Positions 25,907-34,558 of a DNA stretch of 64,000 nt are shown here, one piece after another. Numbering within the stretch: the stretch's first letter is position 1; every line of letters starts with the position of its first letter. Source of the DNA: Methylotenera_A sp049687015 (GTDB lineage: Bacteria > Pseudomonadota > Gammaproteobacteria > Burkholderiales > Methylophilaceae). A program made the translations under genes and the position numbers. The notes beneath the pieces were generated by a model that had not been told where the DNA came from, ran no database searches, and worked only from the letters and a program-made list of their open reading frames with translations. The stretch spans positions 62,001 through 126,000 of the forward strand of contig JBAVIP010000029.1 in the NCBI GenBank assembly GCA_049687015.1, given 5' to 3'.

Positions 25907-27173
25907 CGTGCTGGCTGGTAGGAATAAGTTGACCGCTTGGTTTATATTGAACATGGTCTATTTGAATGTTTTTATCAATGTCTTTAGTCAGCAAAAGCGG
26001 CAATTGAGTTGCATCGCCATTTCTTTGCAAAAAATTGTTAATCTGCTGTTGATTTTCCTCATTAAAGATCGAACACGTCACATAGAGTAATTTACCGCCT
26101 TTTGCCAATAATTGCCACAAATTAGCCAAAATTACTGCTTGTTGAGCGCAAAATGAGGCAATGTCCGATTCGCGCCGCAACCATTTAATATCCACATGCC
26201 GCCGCACAATACCAGATGCGGTGCATGGCACATCAGCCAGAATACGGTCAAATAGCTTATCAGCTTTCCAGGCGCTCGCATCACCCAGCTGCAAATTCGC
26301 ACTTAAGTTAAGCCGTTTCAAATTACTTTCTACACGGTTTAAACGGCCAGCATCGTTATCCAGCGCTGTCAACTCGACATCAGCCAACTCTAAAATATGC
26401 CCCGTTTTACCGCCTGGAGCGCTGCAAGCGTCCAGTACGCGCATGCCAGCCTGAGCATCCAGCAAATGCACCGCCAACTGCGCGCCGTAATCCTGCACCG
26501 AAACCACACCATCCGCGAAGCCTGGTATTTGCTCAACTGGCAATGGTTTGGTGAGCATCACGGCCTGCGCGCCAAGTTGTGTTGCCTCAATATCCTGACG
26601 CGCTAATAGCTGGCAATATTCCTGTGCATTGGTTTTTCTGATGTTCACCCGCAACGTCATCGGCGGATGCTCATTGCCCGCATTTAAAATGCTCTGCCAA
26701 GACTGCGGATATTGGCTTCTGAGCTTGTTAATCCACCATTGCGGGTAAGAATAAATGGCGACTTCATCTGTTTTTATTTTCTCGGCAAGCGCATCTTTTT
26801 GACGTAAAAAGTTACGCAACACGCCGTTCACCAAACCCTTTGCCCATTTGGGTTTTGCGTAGCTCGCGGCCTTCACCGCCTGATTCACCACCGTGAAGTC
26901 ATCGGCTTTATCGTGCAATAACTGATAAATCGCGACCAACAACAGTGCAGTAATGTGCTCATTGCTCAACGGTTTTTCTAGCAATTGCGTCAAGTAAGCG
27001 TTCACTTCGCCATAAAACCGCAATGTGCCATAACTTAAATCCGCCGCTGCTCCACGCTGTTGTGGCGTTGCAGAGGAATAACTGCTTAGTGCTTCTGGCA
27101 AAGCCAGTGTGAGGTTGCGACCAGATAACACATTTGATACGGCGATTGCGGCGATTTGTTGGGAAATATACAA
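25872..27173 (-). CDS. rsmB: 16S rRNA (cytosine-967-C5) methyltransferase RsmB
   Basis: 433 residues. An N-terminal NusB-like domain (1-140) precedes a SAM methyltransferase domain with DACSAPGGKTGHILEL (SAM binding), DVPCTASGIVRR (PC motif cysteine) and LLYVTCSIFNEEN (catalytic TC motif). It methylates C967 of 16S rRNA. It heads the DUF4390-ntrYX run on the minus strand. The usual partner fmt lies further upstream, separated here by htpX and an accessory gene. Confidence 0.95.
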   Translation of the reverse strand: MYISQQIAAIAVSNVLSGRNLTLALPEALSSYSSATPQQRGAAADLSYGTLRFYGEVNAYLTQLLEKPLSNEHITALLLVAIYQLLHDKADDFTVVNQAVKAASYAKPKWAKGLVNGVLRNFLRQKDALAEKIKTDEVAIYSYPQWWINKLRSQYPQSWQSILNAGNEHPPMTLRVNIRKTNAQEYCQLLARQDIEATQLGAQAVMLTKPLPVEQIPGFADGVVSVQDYGAQLAVHLLDAQAGMRVLDACSAPGGKTGHILELADVELTALDNDAGRLNRVESNLKRLNLSANLQLGDASAWKADKLFDRILADVPCTASGIVRRHVDIKWLRRESDIASFCAQQAVILANLWQLLAKGGKLLYVTCSIFNEENQQQINNFLQRNGDATQLPLLLTKDIDKNIQIDHVQYKPSGQLIPTSQHDGLFYALLQKN

Positions 27174-27538
27174 AGAATGCTCAAGGTTTTTTAGATTGCA
27201 TAGATTTTACTTGATAACCACCTTGTCGGGGGTAGCCTGCAACATCTAAGTACAAATCAAAAGCCACTGTATTCCGTGTCAAGCACGGAATGACGGCACA
27301 TAGCGGGTTTTCAACCCCCTTTGCCGCGCCTTCGGCTTGAGCGGCAGATGGATAGCGGCGAGGACTGTCTGAGCGAAGCGAGTTCCGCAGCCGCCCAGAT
27401 GCAGCGCTAAGACCGAAGGATAAAAGCGGCAACGGGGTAGCCTTTTCTTTGGTTTCTTTCTTTTGGCTAAGCAAAAGAAATAGGGTCGCATGTCGCGCGA
27501 GAGCGACTACTTACATACGGCGCAAAGTTTTCCAGTTA
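27174..27538. repeat. 365-bp intergenic stretch with palindromes, probably repeat-derived
   Basis: No gene is supported. The stretch contains two clear inverted repeats: ATTCCGTG with CACGGAAT around 27270-27292, and TTTCTTTTG with CAAAAGAAA around 27459-27480. GC is higher and codon structure absent compared with the neighbours. Minus-strand frames here are low-complexity (R/P/S-rich), as in repeat-derived DNA. The first hairpin has the same TCAAG loop and layout as the element at 42560-42580. Confidence 0.55.
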
Positions 27539-28075
27539 TTACGCTGTATTCGGTTTCCACAGTGAAACCTTATACCCGTTGAATGTACGATATGCGATGT
27601 AGATTGACCTGAAGCAATTTTTATCATTGATTTGGATTTCATCCCATGTGCGACGGATATATCTTAATGTACCCTGTCCGTATAGTGGATATTGGATTGA
27701 CACGATGAGATAGCCTTGACCATATTTTTCTCGGAATGGCTCGTAGGTTGATTTTTCGAGCTTTTGTTTGACGACAGTTACGAATTGCTTAGCAAACTGT
27801 GTGTCGGGACCAATAAGTAAGCCTTCTCTGCTAGGCTTGTGTGTCTCACCTGGGGTCGCGTAAGAATAAATATCTGTCGCAAACTCATTGCTCAAGCAAG
27901 CATCTGTAACTTCAACCCATCGGGTTGATTTTTTGGATTGAATGATTGCTTCGCAGGAAACCGGTTCGTCAACCACCTTGAAGTCTGTGTGGTAACAGCG
28001 ATTGAAGTTATCTAGGAACAGGCCAACCGTGAACTTTTCGTGTGCTCTTTTTACGTGGCTACGTGGGTTGGCCAT
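27539..28075 (-). CDS. Hypothetical protein inserted between rsmB and htpX
   Basis: 178 residues, not recognised. There is no signal peptide or membrane segment. The sequence runs as mixed alpha/beta with aromatic-rich strands (GQGYLIVSIQYPLYGQ, CFRSIYIAYRTFNGYKVSLW) and one charged strand STRWVEVTDACLSNEF that could be a nuclease-like core, though the full catalytic set is not evident. It is flanked on one side by the palindromic stretch and on the other by htpX, interrupting an otherwise housekeeping run. That suggests an acquired gene. Confidence 0.6.
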   Translation of the reverse strand: MANPRSHVKRAHEKFTVGLFLDNFNRCYHTDFKVVDEPVSCEAIIQSKKSTRWVEVTDACLSNEFATDIYSYATPGETHKPSREGLLIGPDTQFAKQFVTVVKQKLEKSTYEPFREKYGQGYLIVSIQYPLYGQGTLRYIRRTWDEIQINDKNCFRSIYIAYRTFNGYKVSLWKPNTA

Positions 28076-28083
28076 TTCGAAGC

Positions 28084-28947
28084 CTAAATTAAATTCGCCA
28101 TTGCCATCAACCTCGCCACCCGCTCCTCCGTCTTCGGATGCGTACTAAACAAACTATCAAACGAGATACCTGACAAAGGGTTGATAATCATCATCTGCCC
28201 CGTCTCTGGATGCATCTCAGCCGTTTGGTTGGGAATTTGATGCGCGTAATTATTAATTTTCGTGAGCGCACTCGCCAAGGCTTTTGGGTCTTTGCTGATT
28301 TCCGCGCCCATTCTATCGGCTTCAAACTCACGGCTGCGCGAGATGGCCATTTGAATCAGCCCGGCCGCCATCGGTGCCAGAAACATCATCAGCATGCTGA
28401 CAATTGGGCTCACGCTGCGCTCGCCATCACTACCACGGCCACCGCCAAAAAACATGCCGAACTGGGCAATAGCAGAAATCGCACCTGCCATGGTGGCGGA
28501 AATGGTGGAAATCAGCGTATCGCGATGTTTCACATGCGCCAACTCGTGCGCCATTACGCCGCGCAATTCACGCTCACTCAAAGTTTGCATAATACCTACC
28601 GTGGCGGCCACAGCGGCATGCTCCGGATTGCGGCCGGTGGCAAAGGCGTTAGGTTGTTGCTCGTTAATCACGTAGACTTTAGGCATGGGCAGCTGCGCGT
28701 TCTCGGCCAGCTCTTTCACCATATTGTAGTAACTGCGAAATTCAGCATTATCAGGCGCAACTTCCTGCGCGCCATACATTTTGAGCACCGCTTTATCGCT
28801 AAACCAATAGGCATATACGTTCATAGCGCCTGCAAATAGCAGCGCCATCAGCATGCCGCTTTGGCCGCCCATCGCCGCGCCAACCGCGCCGAATAAGGCA
28901 GTGATGCCTGCCATGAGTACGAAAGTTTTAATCCAGTTGCCTAACAT
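28084..28947 (-). CDS. htpX: Membrane zinc metalloprotease HtpX
   Basis: 287 residues of M48B type. Two N-terminal membrane helices lead to HELAHVKHRD (zinc site), two more helices follow, and EFEADRMGAEI gives the third ligand. HtpX degrades misfolded membrane proteins in the inner membrane. The length is normal. The start at 28947 follows AGGAGATAAAA-type bases on the minus strand. Confidence 0.95.
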   Translation of the reverse strand: MLGNWIKTFVLMAGITALFGAVGAAMGGQSGMLMALLFAGAMNVYAYWFSDKAVLKMYGAQEVAPDNAEFRSYYNMVKELAENAQLPMPKVYVINEQQPNAFATGRNPEHAAVAATVGIMQTLSERELRGVMAHELAHVKHRDTLISTISATMAGAISAIAQFGMFFGGGRGSDGERSVSPIVSMLMMFLAPMAAGLIQMAISRSREFEADRMGAEISKDPKALASALTKINNYAHQIPNQTAEMHPETGQMMIINPLSGISFDSLFSTHPKTEERVARLMAMANLI

Positions 28948-29014
28948 TTTTATCTCCTGATGGTTAAGAGGTTAGTTTGTGTAATATGCTGTTAACGTGC
29001 TGAAAGTTCAAGAC

Positions 29015-29944
29015 TTAACTGAATATTTCACCAAGCTTCACATGCTGACCTTGTATAAACTGTTGCGCAGTTTGGCGCTTGCCGCCGGGCATCTGCAGCT
29101 CGTGTATTTCTAGAATACCCTGCCCGCAAGCCGCATGGATATTAGCTCCCAGAGCCACTATTTCACCACATTTTGCATTATTTTTTTGATTCAAAGCCGT
29201 CGCAAACCAGATGCGACAGGTTTCGCCGCGGAATTGCGCCGTGGCAACGGGAAATGGATTAAACGCACGCACTTGGCGTGAAATCTCGACTGCGCTTTTT
29301 TGCCAATCAATGGCTGATTCGGATTTTTCGAGCTTGTGTGCGTAAGTAACCAAACTTTCATCCTGCTGAACGCTAGGCAATACACCATTCTTGGCCAATT
29401 CGCTCATAGCCTGCACCATTAAATCTGCGCCCATTCTGGCAAGCGCATCATGCAAGGTCTGTGTGGTATCGGTGTCACGAATCGGCACCACGCCTTTGCT
29501 CACCATCGCGCCTGCGTCCAGTGCAGGTACGACTTCCATAATGGTCACGCCCGTTTCTTTGTCCCCAGCCAACAACGCGCGATGAATCGGCGCCGCGCCG
29601 CGCCAGCGCGGCAACAGTGAAGCATGAATGTTATAGCAGCCGAACTTGGGCATATTCAACACACTGGTCGGAATAATCAAGCCATACGCTGCCACAATCA
29701 TGACATCTGCTTTCACGGCTTCGATTTGTGCCTGCACTTCCGCAGGCTTCAGGCTTTCCGGCTGAAACACGTTAAGGTTGTGCTGCAGAGCAAGCTGTTT
29801 CACCGGGCTGGCTTTTAGCTGCATACCCCGCCCAGCGGGCCGATCCGGCTGCGTGAGCACCATAACGATTTCGTGCTCAGCCTGTATTAATGCCGCTAAT
29901 GCAGAAACCGCAAATTCAGGCGTTCCAGCGAAAATTATTTTCAA
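29015..29944 (-). CDS. fmt: Methionyl-tRNA formyltransferase
   Basis: 309 residues. The N-terminal formyltransferase domain shows VAAYGLIIP and HASLLPRWRGAAPIHRALL (formyl-folate site) and GVTIMEVVPALDAG. A C-terminal tRNA-binding OB domain ends ...GEIFS. It formylates initiator Met-tRNA. It overlaps the def stop by 4 bases, the typical def-fmt pair. A short diverged copy of its C-terminal coding sequence may lie at 43944-43985. Confidence 0.96.
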   Translation of the reverse strand: MKIIFAGTPEFAVSALAALIQAEHEIVMVLTQPDRPAGRGMQLKASPVKQLALQHNLNVFQPESLKPAEVQAQIEAVKADVMIVAAYGLIIPTSVLNMPKFGCYNIHASLLPRWRGAAPIHRALLAGDKETGVTIMEVVPALDAGAMVSKGVVPIRDTDTTQTLHDALARMGADLMVQAMSELAKNGVLPSVQQDESLVTYAHKLEKSESAIDWQKSAVEISRQVRAFNPFPVATAQFRGETCRIWFATALNQKNNAKCGEIVALGANIHAACGQGILEIHELQMPGGKRQTAQQFIQGQHVKLGEIFS

Positions 29945-30450
29945 CTTTTTGCTTTCTCGCGGTTTAGCTTAATCATTTTGGCTTTGATGCGATTACGTTT
30001 GAGTGGCGACAGATATTCCACAAACACTTTGCCCAGTAAATGATCCATCTCGTGCTGAATGCACACTGCCAGCAGGCCTTCGGCATTTAATTTAAACTTT
30101 TTGCCCAGTTTATCTAAGGCTTCAACGGTGATTTTTTCGGCTCTGGTAACCATTTCATACACGCCCGGCACCGATAAACAGCCTTCTTCGTAATCTTGTG
30201 TACCACTTTTTACAACAATTTTTGGGTTGATCAATACCAGCAAATCATTTTGCTCTTTGCTGGTGTCAATCACGATCAACTGGATATGCCGATCAATCTG
30301 CGTAGCCGCCAAACCTATGCCTGGCGCGGTATACATGGTTTCTGCCATGTCATTTACCAGCTGGCGAATTTCGTCATTGACCTCTTGCACAGGCTTTGCC
30401 GCCGTGTGCAAACGCGGATCAGGATAATTAAGTATTGTTAAAGTTGCCAT
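29941..30450 (-). CDS. def: Peptide deformylase
   Basis: 169 residues from the ATG at 30450 (MATLTILNYPDPRLH); the in-frame extension to 30567 is rejected as non-homologous. Motif 1 GIGLAATQ, motif 2 EEGCLSVPG and motif 3 QHEMDHLLGKVF are intact, giving Cys-His-His metal binding. It removes the N-formyl group from new proteins. It is divergent from the LysM protein gene, with a 105-base shared promoter region. Confidence 0.96.
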   Translation of the reverse strand: MATLTILNYPDPRLHTAAKPVQEVNDEIRQLVNDMAETMYTAPGIGLAATQIDRHIQLIVIDTSKEQNDLLVLINPKIVVKSGTQDYEEGCLSVPGVYEMVTRAEKITVEALDKLGKKFKLNAEGLLAVCIQHEMDHLLGKVFVEYLSPLKRNRIKAKMIKLNREKAKS

Positions 30451-30555
30451 AAAGTCATTGTTTTTTAGCAAAAAAGCTTGATTGTTGAATGAATTACGTG
30501 ATAAATTTAATGCAATTTCGCGGATAAATCCCGCTATTTTGACCGAGGTCAACGC

Positions 30556-31710
30556 ATGAATCGACATATTATAACGCTGCTTGTGCTTGCATGCTTAAGC
30601 TTGAATGCAAATGCAGAAGATATTCAACTACAAAAAAATCACCCAGATCGCCATGTGGTAGTAAAGGGCGATACGCTGTGGGGTATTTCTGGCAAATTTT
30701 TGAAAGACCCTTGGCAATGGCCAAAAATCTGGAGAATGAACCGCGCGCAAATCAAAAACCCGCACTGGATTTATCCCGGGGACGTGATTGTGCTGGACAA
30801 GAGCGGCGCCAGCCCGCAGCTGCGTTTACTGCACGAAACCGTCACCCTGGAACCTGGTGTTCGCATAGAGCCGCTTGAAAAGGAGGCTATATATACCATT
30901 GCGCCGAATATTATTGGGCCATTTTTAAGTCAACCTTTGTTAATTGAGAATGGCAAACTTGATAACGCGCCGCGCATTATTGCAGGACCGGATAACCGGG
31001 TGATTTTAAGCCCCGGCAGTCGCGTATACATTAACAACATCAATGAGGGTCAAGGTTTACATTGGGACATTTATCGTCCAGGCGAAGTATTGAGAGATCC
31101 TGATACCAATGAAGTACTCGGTACGGAAGCAATCTACTTAGGTGACGTGAATATTGCACGTTACGGCGCGCCGGCGACCGGAGACATTATAAAAGCCAAA
31201 GAAGAGATTTTTGCTAAGGATCGCCTGGTTGTTGCGCCAGACGAGTTTAAAAGCAGTTTTGTGCCACATGCCCCAGAAGGAGATGTTAGAGGCCGCATCA
31301 TACGCATTTACGGCGGCGTGGCCGAAGGTGGGCCAAACACTGTCGTTTCTATTAATCGTGGCAAAAATGACGGCTTGGAAGAAGGTCATGTACTGGCAAT
31401 CAGTCGTTATGGCAAGGTGATTAAAGACCCGGAATATAAAGACCAGGCGTCAAATAAAGTCGTGGCTGAAGAAAAGAAATTGAAACAGCTTAATTTTGAT
31501 GTTAAAACCGATGCGAACGGTAAAAAGATTGTTGACTTCGAAAAAGAACCTTTGCAAACAAAAGTGGTGCTGGAGCCAGGCCAAGTCAAATTACCTGATG
31601 AGCGCGTTGGCCTGCTGATGATTTTTAGAACTTTTGACAGAGTGTCCTATGGCTTGATAATGAGCGCGAAGGATGCTGTCTACACACTCGATTCGGTGCG
31701 CACGCCTTAA
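30556..31710 (+). CDS. LysM-domain envelope protein
   Basis: 384 residues. A Sec signal (MNRHIITLLVLACLSLNANA) is followed by one LysM domain (VVVKGDTLWGISGKFLKDPWQWPKIWRMNR, about 34-80). The remaining 300 residues are beta-rich and conserved in betaproteobacterial proteins always found between def and dprA. It is periplasmic and peptidoglycan-bound. Its exact role is unknown. The dprA start lies three bases after its stop. Confidence 0.88.
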   Translation: MNRHIITLLVLACLSLNANAEDIQLQKNHPDRHVVVKGDTLWGISGKFLKDPWQWPKIWRMNRAQIKNPHWIYPGDVIVLDKSGASPQLRLLHETVTLEPGVRIEPLEKEAIYTIAPNIIGPFLSQPLLIENGKLDNAPRIIAGPDNRVILSPGSRVYINNINEGQGLHWDIYRPGEVLRDPDTNEVLGTEAIYLGDVNIARYGAPATGDIIKAKEEIFAKDRLVVAPDEFKSSFVPHAPEGDVRGRIIRIYGGVAEGGPNTVVSINRGKNDGLEEGHVLAISRYGKVIKDPEYKDQASNKVVAEEKKLKQLNFDVKTDANGKKIVDFEKEPLQTKVVLEPGQVKLPDERVGLLMIFRTFDRVSYGLIMSAKDAVYTLDSVRTP

Positions 31711-31713
31711 AAA

Positions 31714-32823
31714 ATGCCGTCTATTGGCGATAGACAACATGATGAAACAGCACAGTGGATTACGCTTAATCAAATACCCGGCTTAGGCAATGCAGCGCTT
31801 TGCCAGTTATTGGCAAAATTTGGCTCTCCTGAAGGTATTTTCAGTGCCAACCAAAACCAATTGCGTGAAGTTGTTGATGATGAAATTGCGCAAAAAATCA
31901 ACCAAGGCGTGGATATTGATGCTATCTCATCCACGTTAGACTGGCTAAAAAAAGACCATACGCACCTTGTCACACTTGCTGACAATGCTTACCCAAAACA
32001 ACTTCTAGAAATTAGCAACCCACCCGCGGTACTCTATGCTATCGGCAATCTGCACTGGCTCAACCACCCCTCCATCGCCATGGTGGGCAGCCGCAGCGCT
32101 ACGCCACAAGGCGAAAAGAACGCAGAGGATTTTGCGGAGAGCTTATGCAATCGCGGCCTATGTGTGGTGAGCGGTATGGCCTTGGGCATTGATGGCGCGG
32201 CGCATCGTGGTGCGCTTAAAGCCAACGGCGCGACGATTGCCGTAGTTGGTACTGGCCTGGATATTGTTTACCCGGCCAGACACCGTGATTTAGCGCACAA
32301 AATCGCCGAACGCGGCTTAATAATTTCTGAGTTTCCACTCGGCACGCCATCCAAAGCGCAAAATTTTCCACGTCGTAATCGTTTAATCAGTGGCCTGAGT
32401 TTAGGTTGTTTGGTGGTAGAGGCTAATATTGACAGCGGCTCTCTCATTACCGCTCGCCTGGCTACCGAACAAGGGCGTGAAGTATTTGCGATTCCCGGTT
32501 CTATCCATTCGCCCGTGACCAAAGGCTGCCATCAGCTCATCAAGCAAGGTGCGAAACTGGTTGAAAATACTGAAGATATCTTAGAAGAGCTAAAAAATAT
32601 GCTGCCAAGTGATAGCCCGTCCGGGCTAATGGGTGATTTAAGCTCAACACTTACAGAACCCAATACGGTATTAGCTTACATGGGATTTGATCCCCTCAAT
32701 TTTGAAGCTTTACTGTCACTTACGGGATTGACGACCGAGACGCTTTCCTCCATGCTTATGATGCTGGAATTAGAAAGCAGAATTACAACACTGGCTGGCG
32801 GAAAATATCAGCGTTTGGTATGA
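31714..32823 (+). CDS. dprA: DNA processing protein DprA/Smf
   Basis: 369 residues. The Rossmann-like core has MVGSRSATPQGEKNAEDFAE, VSGMALGIDGAAHRGAL and FPRRNRLISGLSLGCLVVEA, and a C-terminal winged-helix region is present. DprA loads RecA on incoming single-stranded DNA during natural transformation. Its presence is compatible with competence, which fits the gene-replacement trace seen at metK, but dprA also persists in non-competent species. It overlaps no neighbour and is followed by smg. Confidence 0.94.
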   Translation: MPSIGDRQHDETAQWITLNQIPGLGNAALCQLLAKFGSPEGIFSANQNQLREVVDDEIAQKINQGVDIDAISSTLDWLKKDHTHLVTLADNAYPKQLLEISNPPAVLYAIGNLHWLNHPSIAMVGSRSATPQGEKNAEDFAESLCNRGLCVVSGMALGIDGAAHRGALKANGATIAVVGTGLDIVYPARHRDLAHKIAERGLIISEFPLGTPSKAQNFPRRNRLISGLSLGCLVVEANIDSGSLITARLATEQGREVFAIPGSIHSPVTKGCHQLIKQGAKLVENTEDILEELKNMLPSDSPSGLMGDLSSTLTEPNTVLAYMGFDPLNFEALLSLTGLTTETLSSMLMMLELESRITTLAGGKYQRLV

Positions 32824-32869
32824 CTGATCAGGTAAAAGAATAGATTTAATAAACGGGAGGGAAACCGCT

Positions 32870-33328
32870 ATGTTTGAAGTATTAGTGTTCATGTTTGAAA
32901 ACTATTTTGCAAATCATGCCTTTCCTGATAATGATGTCATGGCACAGGAGCTTTCTGCTGCAGGCTTTGAGCAGTCGGATATTTCAGGGGCAGTAGATTG
33001 GTTTCACGAGATGAAAACCATGCTGACTGAGCCTCCTGCGGTTTATTGTCACAAAGATACCGGCTTACGCATGTTTTCGACTTCCGAACTTAAAAAGATC
33101 AGCACCGAAAGTATTGGGTTCATCCTATTTATACAACAGGCCAATATCATTAATGACGTAGAGCGTGATTTAATTGTTGACCGTGCGATGGCGCTCAAAC
33201 AGGAACACATCAATATAGAAGAAATGCGCTGGATTACCATGATTGCCCTGTGGAATAAAGGCCGCGAGAAAGATTACCTGTTTGTAGAAGATGCGCTGTT
33301 TAATCCGCGCGGACTTACTTTCCACTAG
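32870..33328 (+). CDS. smg: Smg protein (DUF494)
   Basis: 152 residues, acidic and helical: MFEVLVFMFENYFAN opening, then EEMRWITMIALWNKGREKDYLFVEDALF, the Smg/DUF494 signature. It follows dprA, the usual order. A ribosome site GGGAGGG lies upstream of 32870. The function is unknown. Its 3' end overlaps the convergent metF by 14 bases. Confidence 0.92.
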   Translation: MFEVLVFMFENYFANHAFPDNDVMAQELSAAGFEQSDISGAVDWFHEMKTMLTEPPAVYCHKDTGLRMFSTSELKKISTESIGFILFIQQANIINDVERDLIVDRAMALKQEHINIEEMRWITMIALWNKGREKDYLFVEDALFNPRGLTFH

Positions 33329-34175
33329 TTTTTTTAGCAGATTCCAAGCCAATATTATCAATAATATTGGAAATAATACCTGCCTGATTCAAGGTATAAA
33401 AATGCAAGCTTGGTACTCCCCAGGCCAATAAGCGCTCACAAAGCTCGCTCACCACATCCACGCCTAATGCGCGCAGCGAAGGCATATCATCTGCATAAGC
33501 CTCTAAACGCAAGCGCAACCAACGTGGAATTTCTGCGCCACAAATGCCAGAAAAACGCGCTAATTGTGTGTAGTTGTAAATCGGCATTACACCGGGAACA
33601 ATCGGCACGGTAATGCCATCTGCAACACAACTATCCACAAACCTGAAGTAAGCGTCTGCATTGTAAAAGTATTGCGTAATAGCCGCATTGGCACCCGCCT
33701 CGACTTTGCGCTTAAAGTTCGCCATATCTTTGGCGGCTGATAGCGCTTCTGGGTGAAATTCTGGATAAGCAGCGACCTCCAGGTAAAACCAGTCACCTGT
33801 TTCCTGGCGAATAAATTTCACTAACTCGTTAGCGTATTTAAAATCACCCACGCTCACTTCACCAGAGGGTACATCGCCGCGCAGTGTTACCAGACGCTTA
33901 ATACCTTTATTCTTATAGGCAGTAAGTAATTCGCGAATCTCTTCTTTGCCGGAAGAGATGCAAGAAATATGCGGCGCGGCCTGATAGCCTTCTGCCTGAA
34001 TTTCAAACACAGTTTCCATGGTTCTGTCGCGCGTTGAGCCGCCCGCGCCGAATGTGACCGAGAAAAACTCTGGCTTAAATTTGGCCAGTTGCGCCCGCGT
34101 TTCCCGCAGGTTAGCAATGCCCTCAGCCGTTTTGGGTGGGAAAAATTCAAAACTTAATGGAATATGCTTGTTCAT
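33315..34175 (-). CDS. metF: 5,10-methylenetetrahydrofolate reductase
   Basis: 286 residues of the flavin TIM barrel. SFEFFPPKTAEG, FFSVTFGAGGSTRDRT, NLRETRAQLAKF and the NADH/folate block ITQYFYNADAYFRFVD are present. It makes methyl-THF for methionine synthesis. It lies on the same strand as ahcY and metK, consistent with a methyl-cycle block, although a small membrane-protein gene lies between. It is convergent and overlapping with smg. Confidence 0.95.
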   Translation of the reverse strand: MNKHIPLSFEFFPPKTAEGIANLRETRAQLAKFKPEFFSVTFGAGGSTRDRTMETVFEIQAEGYQAAPHISCISSGKEEIRELLTAYKNKGIKRLVTLRGDVPSGEVSVGDFKYANELVKFIRQETGDWFYLEVAAYPEFHPEALSAAKDMANFKRKVEAGANAAITQYFYNADAYFRFVDSCVADGITVPIVPGVMPIYNYTQLARFSGICGAEIPRWLRLRLEAYADDMPSLRALGVDVVSELCERLLAWGVPSLHFYTLNQAGIISNIIDNIGLESAKKTSGK

Positions 34176-34198
34176 TATTTTTTATTTACTTTATTTTC

Positions 34199-34543
34199 TT
34201 AATCTTTTTCAATCACAATCGCACTTAGTATCCAGGAGATCACACTGTAAGCCAACGCGCCAATAATGCCCGCAGTCAGCGTCTTAACCTCAAAACCTTG
34301 CAGAAAGTGCCCTACCCCCCAAAACAGCACGCCGTTTATCACGAAAATAAACAGGCCCAAAGTGAGGATGGTGACCGGCAAAGTCAATATCACCAGAATC
34401 GGCTTAATCAGCATATTAGCCAGGCCAATCACCGCGGCGGCTACTAATGCAATCAACAGGCTAGACACATGAATATCAGGCACGAGATATGCAACGCCCA
34501 ATAAGGCCAATGCATTCAACAACCAACCCGCAAGTAATTTCAT
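34199..34543 (-). CDS. Phage-holin-family (PF04020-like) membrane protein
   Basis: 114 residues with four hydrophobic segments: LLAGWLLNALALLGVAYLV, then ALVAAAVIGLANMLIKPIL, VTILTLGLFIFVINGVLFW and IGALAYSVISWILSAIV. This matches the four-helix YvlD/PF04020 family, which is not phage-derived despite the name. It lies between ahcY and metF on the same strand, with 15 bases to ahcY, so it probably shares the SAH-controlled transcript. Confidence 0.85.
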   Translation of the reverse strand: MKLLAGWLLNALALLGVAYLVPDIHVSSLLIALVAAAVIGLANMLIKPILVILTLPVTILTLGLFIFVINGVLFWGVGHFLQGFEVKTLTAGIIGALAYSVISWILSAIVIEKD

Positions 34544-34558
34544 GTGCCTACTCCCTAA

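Noticed and set aside
27181..27491. Minus-strand frames rich in Arg, Pro and Ser
   Set aside because: Low-complexity peptides within a palindrome-rich spacer; better explained as repeat DNA than as genes.
34199..34543. Prophage holin
   Set aside because: The four-helix PF04020-type protein carries the holin name, but there are no phage genes around it and it belongs to the ahcY transcription unit.
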